Assembly (NCBI GenBank): GCA_023434665.1
Contig: JAEYSM010000058.1
Location: 124,001 to 188,000 of the forward strand
Origin: Bacteroidota bacterium
Lineage (GTDB): Bacteria; Bacteroidota; Bacteroidia; Bacteroidales; Lentimicrobiaceae
Direction of reading: 5' to 3'
Length of the DNA: 64,000 nucleotides
Shown here: one piece after another, positions 25,652-32,714 of the stretch
How positions within the stretch are numbered: position 1 is the stretch's first letter
Layout: each line of letters opens with the position of its first letter
Translations under genes and position numbers: made by a program
Notes under the pieces: generated by a model
Told to the model about the DNA's origin: nothing
The model's input: only the letters and a program-made list of their open reading frames with translations
Databases searched by the model: none

Positions 25652-26326
25652 ATGGGATACCTTTTAATTTTTGCACTCTTTATGCTTGCAAGTTGGGCAA
25701 TTGGTGCACGCCTGAAGTCTAAATTTCGTGAATACAGTCAAATACCGGTCAACTATGGACTGAGTGGAAAGGAAGTAGCTGAAAAAATGCTCTATGAAAA
25801 TGGAGTAACAGATGTACAGGTACTCTCAGTAGATGGTGAATTAACTGACCATTACAATCCTCAGAAAAAAACCGTTAATTTAAGTCCTGATGTTTATCAT
25901 GGACGAAGTATTGCATCTGCTGCGATTGCAGCACATGAGTGCGGACATGCCATTCAGCATGCTCATGCTTATGCATGGCTGCAAATGAGATCGGCACTCG
26001 TACCGGTTGTAAGTTTCTCATCAAAGTGGGTACAATGGATACTTCTGGCAGGGATTCTCTTAATTAACATATTTCCACAATTACTGCTGGCAGGTATAGT
26101 AATGTTTGCTTTCACAACGCTGTTTAGTTTTATCACCCTTCCTGTTGAAATAGACGCTAGCAGAAGAGCTACAGCCTGGCTTGATGGCAGTGGAGTTGCC
26201 AGTACAGCCGCATTGCCAAAAGCAAAAGAAGCATTACGATTAGCTGCATATACATACGTGATAGCTGCATTGGCATCTTTAGCTACGCTCATGTACTATA
26301 TTATGATCTTTTTAAGAAGAAATTGA
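25652..26326 (+). CDS. Membrane zinc metallopeptidase (YugP-like)
   Basis: This 224-residue membrane protein has the zinc-peptidase motif HECGH at residues 95-99, preceded by the family segment SLSPDVYHGRSIASAAIAAHECGH. Transmembrane helices lie at the N-terminus, at about 125-170 in the centre and at the C-terminus. It belongs to the Zn_peptidase_2 family, whose members are thought to process membrane or stress proteins; its substrate is unknown. It is a single transcription unit with its own promoter and terminator. Confidence 0.9.
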   Translation: MGYLLIFALFMLASWAIGARLKSKFREYSQIPVNYGLSGKEVAEKMLYENGVTDVQVLSVDGELTDHYNPQKKTVNLSPDVYHGRSIASAAIAAHECGHAIQHAHAYAWLQMRSALVPVVSFSSKWVQWILLAGILLINIFPQLLLAGIVMFAFTTLFSFITLPVEIDASRRATAWLDGSGVASTAALPKAKEALRLAAYTYVIAALASLATLMYYIMIFLRRN

Positions 26327-26366
26327 AAAAATGGCAATAGTATAATCTATGAAGTAATCTGGATGT

Positions 26367-26404
26367 AAAAACGAGCACAGCCTAACGACTGTGTTCGTTT
26401 TTTG
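26367..26404 (+). terminator. Terminator after the Zn peptidase gene
   Basis: A 14-bp stem AAAAACGAGCACAG / CTGTGTTCGTTTTT (one G-T pair) with an 8-base loop ends in a T-run. The next promoter box starts one base later. Confidence 0.85.
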
Positions 26405-26412
26405 TATATTTG
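26405..26412 (+). promoter_or_regulatory. YqaA-like gene -7 box (TATATTTG)
   Basis: TAnnTTTG match directly after the terminator T-run and 43 bases before the next ATG. Confidence 0.5.
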
Positions 26413-26455
26413 TGCCCTTAATATTATCCTCAATCTCTTAATTATATCCTCCTAA

Positions 26456-27070
26456 ATGAATTGGTTACGCCGCTTGTATGACTGGGTGCTGAAATGGGCC
26501 GACAGTGCTTATGGAAGTCTTGCTTTATTTATTCTAGCTTTTATTGAATCTATATTCTTTCCTGTTCCACCAGATGTATTGCTGATCGCTCTTGCATTGG
26601 GTAAGCCACTCAAGGCATACCGGTTTGCCCTGATATGTTCAGTCGGTTCTGTTTTAGGTGCCATCATAGGATATTCTCTTGGGTTCTATGCATGGATTGC
26701 TCCTGATGGAAGCTTTACAGGATTTGCTGACTTCTTCTTCCGGAATATTCCTGGCTTCACTAAAGAGATATACTTCCAGATAAAGGACATATTCGATAAA
26801 TGGGACTTTTGGGTAATATTTACAGCAGGCTTTACTCCAATTCCTTATAAAGTGTTTACTATTACATCAGGAGTTTTCCAAATGAACATTTTTATGTTCT
26901 TATTCGCTTCTTTTGTAAGCAGATCTGCCCGTTTCTTTATTATCTCATGGATGATATGGAAATATGGGCCGGGTATAAAGAGTTTCATAGATAAGTATTT
27001 TAATGCGCTAGCTTTAGGTTTCACCATTTTATTAATTCTTGGTTTTGTAGTAATTAAATATCTGATTTGA
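26456..27070 (+). CDS. YqaA-like VTT/DedA-family membrane protein
   Basis: This 204-residue protein has four to five membrane helices and the DedA/VTT-like pattern FIESIFFPVPPDVLLIAL near the N-terminus, with FTAGFTPIPYKVFTITSGVF and FASFVSRSARFF further on. DedA-superfamily proteins act in membrane lipid transport or stress tolerance; the YqaA branch is poorly known. Its stop overlaps the next start (TGATG), so it is translationally coupled to the TerC gene. Confidence 0.87.
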   Translation: MNWLRRLYDWVLKWADSAYGSLALFILAFIESIFFPVPPDVLLIALALGKPLKAYRFALICSVGSVLGAIIGYSLGFYAWIAPDGSFTGFADFFFRNIPGFTKEIYFQIKDIFDKWDFWVIFTAGFTPIPYKVFTITSGVFQMNIFMFLFASFVSRSARFFIISWMIWKYGPGIKSFIDKYFNALALGFTILLILGFVVIKYLI

Positions 27071-28044
27071 TGGAAGTTTCAGGGTATATTTGGGCAGGTT
27101 TTTTAGGCCTGGTAGTATTAATGCTCGTTCTTGACCTTGGTGTTTTTCACAGGAAAGCGCATGTAGTTCAACTTAAGGAAGCACTCATCTGGAGTGCTGT
27201 ATGGATAGCATTAGCCCTGATTTTCAATTATGTTATTTATTATTATGCAGGGAAAGAGAAAGCCCTGGAATTTTTGGCTGGATATTTAATAGAAAAGTCA
27301 TTGAGCGTTGATAATTTGTTCGTATTTATCATGCTGTTCAGTTACTTTAATGTGGATCCAAAATACCAGCATAGAGTTCTTTTCTGGGGTATTATAGGCG
27401 CTCTCATAATGAGAGCAATCTTCATTTTTGCAGGTGTGGCACTGCTTGAAAGGTTTCACTGGTTAATTTATGTCTTTGGAGCGTTCTTAATTTATTCGGG
27501 AGCGGTTATGCTTAAACCGCGTAAAACGGATATCGATCCCAATAAAAATCCACTAGTAAAACTCTTTACAAGATTTTTCCCTGTCACTCCCAGTATGCAT
27601 GGAAGTAAGTTTTTTATCAGAATAAATAAAAGGTTGTTCGCTACTCCCTTATTTATTGTTTTGATAATAGTGGAATTTACCGACCTTATTTTTGCTGTTG
27701 ATTCAATACCAGCCATTCTGGCAGTTACCAAGGATACTTTTATTGTTTTTACTTCAAATGTTTTTGCAATACTTGGACTAAGGGCACTTTATTTTGCATT
27801 GGCAGGTATAACACAATATTTCTATTACCTCAAGTATGGCTTATCGGCGATACTGGTATTCGTGGGAATTAAAATGTTGCTCTCGGCCACTCCCTATAAG
27901 ATCGAAATAACGACTTCATTAATGGTAATCTTTGCCGTATTAGCCATTAGTGTGTTAGCATCAGTTGTATTTCCTAAAAAAGTAATACCTGATGAAGATC
28001 TGAAAATTCTGGAAAAGGATGATAACAATCCGACTGTAAAATAA
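27070..28044 (+). CDS. TerC/Alx family membrane protein
   Basis: This 324-residue TerC-family protein has about nine helices and the characteristic acidic membrane motifs EKSLSVDNLFVFIMLF and FTDLIFAVDSIPAILAVTKD. The family is linked to manganese or other metal export and to metal loading of exported proteins (Alx, MeeF, YkoY). I start at ATG 27070; the TTG at 27067 is less likely. It overlaps the YqaA-like gene by one base, and its stop abuts the stop of the DUF421 gene. Confidence 0.92.
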   Translation: MEVSGYIWAGFLGLVVLMLVLDLGVFHRKAHVVQLKEALIWSAVWIALALIFNYVIYYYAGKEKALEFLAGYLIEKSLSVDNLFVFIMLFSYFNVDPKYQHRVLFWGIIGALIMRAIFIFAGVALLERFHWLIYVFGAFLIYSGAVMLKPRKTDIDPNKNPLVKLFTRFFPVTPSMHGSKFFIRINKRLFATPLFIVLIIVEFTDLIFAVDSIPAILAVTKDTFIVFTSNVFAILGLRALYFALAGITQYFYYLKYGLSAILVFVGIKMLLSATPYKIEITTSLMVIFAVLAISVLASVVFPKKVIPDEDLKILEKDDNNPTVK

Positions 28045-28752
28045 TTAGCTGATCCTTTTAGAATTTAACGAAATTGCCCATTTATTGAAACCGCAGTATG
28101 GGCATTCAATTTCTTGTTGTGTTTTTAGGAACTTTGTATATCCACATCTCGCACAAGAATGAAATCCTTCGGCAGGTATTTTGGAGAAACAATTGTCAAG
28201 TGTTTCTGGCAAAACCGGCAATCCTGGTTTTACTTCATCATCCTGATAGAAGAATACACTGATGCTCCCATTCACTTCCAGATAAGCAGATCTGATTTGC
28301 CCCAGATGCTCAACATGATCTTTTCGTAAGAAACTAAAAAACTCATCAAATGAGATTGCCTGCGAATCGAGGTTATTATATTCCATTACATCATTTGAGA
28401 ATAGCGTTACAGCTTTACCCTCAATGATCTTTTCAGCTTTTTCACTTTTCACCGTCAGTTGGGTTAAACCACGGTACAGTAGTCCAATGACAGTGAAAAC
28501 AACCAGAATTGGCAATAAACCAACATCTTCATAAAACATAGGATCGCCTGCAGCGGATCCTAAACCAATGATAATGGCAAGTTCAAAGAGAGAAAGTTCG
28601 TTGATGCTTCGCTTTCCCGAAAGCTTGAAGAAGACCAATATCAAAGCAAACATAATAAATGTGCGCATGGCAATTTCACCCAGAAATGACCATTCATAAT
28701 TCTCAGGCAATAGGATTCTTCTTAAATCGAATCCTTCAACTTTCTCTTTCAT
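28045..28752 (-). CDS. DUF421 (YetF-like) membrane protein with C-terminal zinc ribbon
   Basis: This 235-residue protein has three N-terminal membrane helices and the DUF421 signature FFKLSGKRSINELSLFELAIIIGLGSAAGDPM. A soluble alpha/beta segment (about 90-165) follows, then CARCG...CPYCG (Cys200, Cys203, Cys217, Cys220), a four-cysteine zinc-ribbon-like or rubredoxin-like module. YetF proteins occur in spore and membrane-stress contexts elsewhere, but no biochemical function is set. The metal-binding tail is inferred from cysteine spacing only. Confidence 0.85.
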   Translation of the reverse strand: MKEKVEGFDLRRILLPENYEWSFLGEIAMRTFIMFALILVFFKLSGKRSINELSLFELAIIIGLGSAAGDPMFYEDVGLLPILVVFTVIGLLYRGLTQLTVKSEKAEKIIEGKAVTLFSNDVMEYNNLDSQAISFDEFFSFLRKDHVEHLGQIRSAYLEVNGSISVFFYQDDEVKPGLPVLPETLDNCFSKIPAEGFHSCARCGYTKFLKTQQEIECPYCGFNKWAISLNSKRIS

Positions 28753-28774
28753 CTTATAGTTGAAAAGTACTAAA

Positions 28775-28782
28775 CAAAAATA
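28775..28782 (-). promoter_or_regulatory. DUF421 gene -7 box (TATTTTTG)
   Basis: TAnnTTTG match on the minus strand, 22 bases before the ATG at 28752. No -33 match at normal spacing. Confidence 0.45.
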
Positions 28783-28814
28783 GTTATCATGTAAAAGCAG
28801 TGCATAAAATCTAA

Positions 28815-31376
28815 CTATACAGCATTACGCGTTGCATTTATATTTCCGAAGAGCGACCTCATTACTAGTTTTTCATAGATTTCGGTATGGGGTTCATCTT
28901 TCATTTGAATCTTCATGAGAGCGTATTGCTGAATAACCAACAATGGTAAAACTATATTCTCACGTAATTTTATACTCTTGCGGCTCCGGGGATTATCTTC
29001 TAAAAGGACAACCATTTTAGATACTTTTAAAAGCATTTCACGAGTCAATTGAAATTCATCATATATGATGCGCCAGAACTCACCAAACTTCTCATCTTTC
29101 TCCATATACTTTGTGAGAGCCATGTTGGATTTGCTAATACTTTGCATGCTATTGGATATCAATGCTCTAAAGAAGCCTGATCGTTCATAAAATTCAATAC
29201 ACTGCTGCAGATTGCCTTTTTCTTCTTGTTCTTTAAGTGCTGTTCCCAATCCGAAGAACCCGGGAACATTCTGTTTAAGCTGACTCCATGCTCCAACAAA
29301 TGGTATTGCTCTTAAATCTTCAAAAATTAATTTACCATCGCCACTTCTTTTGGATGGGCGGCTGGTAATGTTGGCCATTCCATAGTATTTCAAAGTACTC
29401 CGTTCTTCAAGGAAAGGAACGAATAAAGGATGGTTCTTAAAATCATTATATTTTTTATAGCCTGCCTGGGACATTTCATTCATTAGATTGCGATCATCAT
29501 CAGAGATATCTTTTTCCGATTGATTAAATAAATTATTAGCAATGCCTGCTGCGACCAGATATCCAAGATTGTGGATTGCAGATTCTCTAAGCCCGTAATG
29601 GGAACTGATGGTTTGGCCCTGTAGAGTAAGTTGTATCTGTTTACTTTCAACCTTGCTCCCCAGCGCTGAGTAGAAAAGATGGGCATTCCCTCCACCCCGG
29701 GCAGGTGGGCCTCCCCTACCATCAAAAAATATCACTTCAATTCCAGCTTGTCGTGAAATGGCTGTAATTTGTTCTTTGGCTATGAATATTGACCAGTTTG
29801 CTGTCAGATATCCACCATCTTTAGTGCCATCAGAAAAACCAAGCATCACGGTTTGCTTATTTCCTCTATTATGAAGATGGTTCATGTAATTGATATTTCC
29901 GTACAATTCTTTCATTGAAGACCCGGCGTTCATCAGATCATCTATGGTTTCAAATAGAGGGACTACATCAACCGTTGGACTCTCCCAACCGGTCATTTTG
30001 AAAATAGACAATACTTTCGCAACGTCAATTGCACCACGGCAATTACTTATAATGTATCTGTTTGAGCCATATTCACCATTTGAAGCTTGTATTTGCCTCA
30101 TAGCGCGAATGGATCCAATTGTATCTGCTGTAAGACTATTTTCCCATTCCTCATCCTTTAATTCAATTTCAGTCTTAAGAAGGGAATTCATTTGTTCTTC
30201 GGTGCTTTCATTTGCTATATGTAATGATTCGGTGGTAGAGTACTTATTGAATATATCTTGGATTGAAGAGGTTATAATCCTGGAATCCTGCCTTATGTCG
30301 AGACTTGCAAAAAAATAACCAAATGTTGAAACTTTTCTTCTCAGACTCCTCAGTTGATCAAGGAATAAACCCTGGTGCTTTTCAATAATCGTTCTTTCAA
30401 TTTCTGTCAATTGATTTATCAATTCATGAACAGTAAGAGATGATCCCTTTGCCGTGAGTTCTTCTTTTAATTTCTCTTCAATATTTTCGAGCTTGTCAAA
30501 AACTCCAACAAAACTTAGTCTTCTTTTCAGATTTTTTAATTCATCAATATAACAACCGATAATGGAGGTTCTTAGCAATTCAGCGACCTTAAGCGTGGTA
30601 TCAGAATCAACAAATGGATTTCCATCCCTGTCACCTCCGGGCCAAAAACCCAATGAAATTATCTGATTATTTTCGTCGATTTCATCTTTAGAAAGTTCTT
30701 CAACAGTTTCTATCAGATCACCAACAGCGTTATAGAAAATATTTGATAAATACCATTCTAAACGCAATGCCTCATTATAAGGAGTTGGTTTTTGTTTCCG
30801 GAAAAATGGAGTTTTGCTTAGTTGATGCATCAGATTCCTGACAGTGGATATTTCTTTTGCAGCAATAGCTTTAGTCAAATCTGTGCTAATTGCGAGGATT
30901 TGACCCGGGTAAAACTGCGTAGGATGAGCAGTAAGGACAACTCTAATACCAAAGTTAGATAGAACATGACGCAGTTTCCATTGAAGATGGTCTTCTTTGA
31001 CTCTTTGCATTAACTGATGCAAAGAGTTTGGACCATCAATCCGATGTATTTTATTATATGCAGCATCTTCAAGCGCATCAATCAACAATATTTGACGCTC
31101 AACATATTGGATGATCTGGAAAAGAAAATCAATACGTTGCCGAGGAACCAGATCAGGGAGGTTTTTATCAAGAAAAGCACTTATAATTGTAATAGGATCC
31201 TTTCCTTCTGACAATCCCTTTTCGCATTCATCCCTTAATAATGGAAGAAGCATACCTGTTTTGACCATTGAATCCATGGGAATTGTCAAAAACAGGTTTG
31301 TATAAAGATGAAAATTAAGTTCAACCAGTTCCTCAAATCTTTTTGCTATCGAATCATTCATCATTAAGAGTTTCAT
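28815..31376 (-). CDS. ppc: Phosphoenolpyruvate carboxylase, divergent type
   Basis: This enzyme makes oxaloacetate from PEP and bicarbonate, refilling the TCA cycle. At 853 residues it is slightly short for the family. Recognisable motifs are VLTAHPTQFYPG (usual VLTAHPTE), GFWPGGDRDGNPFV, MLGFSDGTKDGGY (usual MLGYSDSNKDGG), FFDGRGGPPARGGGNAH, QGQTISSHYG and RPSKR. The core GGDRDGNP and GRGG residues are kept, so activity is likely, but several loops differ from the proteobacterial form. The C-terminal tail differs too (INATRNAV rather than GMRNTG). The start may be any of three Met codons (31376, 31364, 31361). Confidence 0.92.
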   Translation of the reverse strand: MKLLMMNDSIAKRFEELVELNFHLYTNLFLTIPMDSMVKTGMLLPLLRDECEKGLSEGKDPITIISAFLDKNLPDLVPRQRIDFLFQIIQYVERQILLIDALEDAAYNKIHRIDGPNSLHQLMQRVKEDHLQWKLRHVLSNFGIRVVLTAHPTQFYPGQILAISTDLTKAIAAKEISTVRNLMHQLSKTPFFRKQKPTPYNEALRLEWYLSNIFYNAVGDLIETVEELSKDEIDENNQIISLGFWPGGDRDGNPFVDSDTTLKVAELLRTSIIGCYIDELKNLKRRLSFVGVFDKLENIEEKLKEELTAKGSSLTVHELINQLTEIERTIIEKHQGLFLDQLRSLRRKVSTFGYFFASLDIRQDSRIITSSIQDIFNKYSTTESLHIANESTEEQMNSLLKTEIELKDEEWENSLTADTIGSIRAMRQIQASNGEYGSNRYIISNCRGAIDVAKVLSIFKMTGWESPTVDVVPLFETIDDLMNAGSSMKELYGNINYMNHLHNRGNKQTVMLGFSDGTKDGGYLTANWSIFIAKEQITAISRQAGIEVIFFDGRGGPPARGGGNAHLFYSALGSKVESKQIQLTLQGQTISSHYGLRESAIHNLGYLVAAGIANNLFNQSEKDISDDDRNLMNEMSQAGYKKYNDFKNHPLFVPFLEERSTLKYYGMANITSRPSKRSGDGKLIFEDLRAIPFVGAWSQLKQNVPGFFGLGTALKEQEEKGNLQQCIEFYERSGFFRALISNSMQSISKSNMALTKYMEKDEKFGEFWRIIYDEFQLTREMLLKVSKMVVLLEDNPRSRKSIKLRENIVLPLLVIQQYALMKIQMKDEPHTEIYEKLVMRSLFGNINATRNAV

Positions 31377-31411
31377 TAGAATTATAACGAAACTTCTGAT
31401 AAACAGTTCAG

Positions 31412-31444
31412 CTAAAAAAAAAGCTGTTCAAATTGAACAGCTTT
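31412..31444 (-). terminator. Terminator after the second skp gene
   Basis: The minus-strand stem AAAGCTGTTC / GAACAGCTTT (10 bp, 5-base loop) is followed by about nine T. It closes the bamA-skp transcript and separates it from ppc. Confidence 0.85.
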
Positions 31445-31464
31445 CAGATATTTCTTTTTGTAGG

Positions 31465-31980
31465 TTACTTCAGGTTTAGCTTTTTCTTGACAAGAGCCAT
31501 GATATCATCGGCAGGTTCAGTGTAAAGCAATAAACCTTCAGTAGAATTGAAAATGAAAGTAAAGCCATTTTCTTTAGCAACATCTCTAACGGCAGCACGT
31601 GCACGTTCAATGATAGGTGCAGTAAGCTCATTTTCTTTAGCCATCAGTTCTTCCTGTGCAGTTTGTTGAAATTCCTGTATGCGGCGTTGCAGATCAATAA
31701 TTTCCTTTTCTTTTGTTTGCTTGATTATACTCGACATTGTTGCCTGGTTATTTTGGTAATCAGTCAACTTTGATTCATATTCAGTCTGCATTGTCTGGAA
31801 TTGGGATTGTAATTGTTCCTGAAAAGCTGCAAATGCTGTTCTGATAGTATCCTGACCTGGCATCTGCTCATATAATTGTGCAAAGTTGATATGACCAAAT
31901 TTCTGCGATTTCTGGGCATTAGCTTGGAATGCAACGCCTACGATCATTATTACGAGGAAGAATCTAATAAATTGTTTCAT
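31465..31980 (-). CDS. OmpH/Skp-family periplasmic chaperone (second copy)
   Basis: The 171-residue product has a signal peptide (cut after FQANA), a hydrophobic body and a long coiled-coil arm (about 50-130) rich in Gln and Glu, as in Skp/OmpH. Skp trimers hold unfolded outer-membrane proteins in the periplasm and deliver them to the BAM complex. It follows a paralogue and bamA on the same strand, and it has its own promoter box 35 bases before its ATG. Confidence 0.9.
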   Translation of the reverse strand: MKQFIRFFLVIMIVGVAFQANAQKSQKFGHINFAQLYEQMPGQDTIRTAFAAFQEQLQSQFQTMQTEYESKLTDYQNNQATMSSIIKQTKEKEIIDLQRRIQEFQQTAQEELMAKENELTAPIIERARAAVRDVAKENGFTFIFNSTEGLLLYTEPADDIMALVKKKLNLK

Positions 31981-32015
31981 TGTAATCGTTATAAGTTTGA
32001 TAATTTTAAGATGTG

Positions 32016-32045
32016 CAAAAATAGTAATTAATGTGTAATATCAAA
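32016..32045 (-). promoter_or_regulatory. Promoter of the second skp (TTTG-N18-TATTTTTG)
   Basis: On the minus strand, a -33 TTTG (32045-32042) and a -7 TATTTTTG (32023-32016) are 18 bases apart. It would give this chaperone a transcript independent of bamA. Confidence 0.6.
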
Positions 32046-32112
32046 TAGCACTATAACACAATATTTAATTAGTATCAGGATTTAGTTCCTTGAAATTCAG
32101 GTATTGCAGAGA

Positions 32113-32640
32113 TTATTGCCTTGTTTGGTAGGAATATCCCATTTTATCCAGAACTTCTTCACTGATGTCAAAACGCGGATTGGTATACATCATCGAAACA
32201 CTGCCTGCTTTATCAAAAATTACAGCATAATTTTCAGAAGCAGCTAGAGATTCAAGAGCAGAAGCTATTTTTTCCTGAATTGGTTTAATTAATTCCTCAC
32301 GACGTTTAAAAAGATCGCCTTCAGTTCCAAATCGTTGTTTTTGGAGGTCTTTAGCAGCTTTCTCGAGGTTAATGATTTCTTGCTCTCTTTTTGTTCTGAT
32401 GTCATCTGGCAATAGAACAGCCTCGGCTGTGAATTTCTTATAAAGCTGATCGATTTCAGTAAACTTGGCTTCAATTTCCTTTTGCCATTGCATACTTAAT
32501 TCATCCACTTCTTTCTTTGCATCAGCGTATTCCGGAATGTTCTCAAGAATAAATTCACTATCAATGTAAGCAAATTTTTGGGCTAAAGCTGCAGTTGTTG
32601 ATACAATTACAACAGTTAAAACTAATAATAAGCGTTTCAT
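32113..32640 (-). CDS. OmpH/Skp-family periplasmic chaperone (first copy)
   Basis: The 175-residue Skp-like protein has a signal peptide ending AALAQ, the conserved opening KFAYIDSEFILENIPEY, a charged coiled coil from about 40 to 125, and a C-terminal KAGSVSMMYTNPRFDISEEVL typical of Bacteroidota OmpH. It lies 74 bases after bamA, and its ATG is preceded by a perfect AGGAGG, rare in this phylum. It is the likely partner for delivering outer-membrane proteins to BamA. Confidence 0.92.
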   Translation of the reverse strand: MKRLLLVLTVVIVSTTAALAQKFAYIDSEFILENIPEYADAKKEVDELSMQWQKEIEAKFTEIDQLYKKFTAEAVLLPDDIRTKREQEIINLEKAAKDLQKQRFGTEGDLFKRREELIKPIQEKIASALESLAASENYAVIFDKAGSVSMMYTNPRFDISEEVLDKMGYSYQTRQ

Positions 32641-32645
32641 GGTGT

Positions 32646-32651
32646 CCTCCT
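32646..32651 (-). promoter_or_regulatory. Canonical Shine-Dalgarno (AGGAGG) before first skp
   Basis: On the minus strand AGGAGG is followed by ACACC and then ATG, so spacing is 5 bases. Nearly all other genes in the window lack such a site, so this one may signal high or distinct translation. Confidence 0.7.
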
Positions 32652-32714
32652 GTTTTTTTGAGGTTAATTTATTTCTTCAAAATGATTAACAAAAAACCTG
32701 CCATAAAATTGGCA

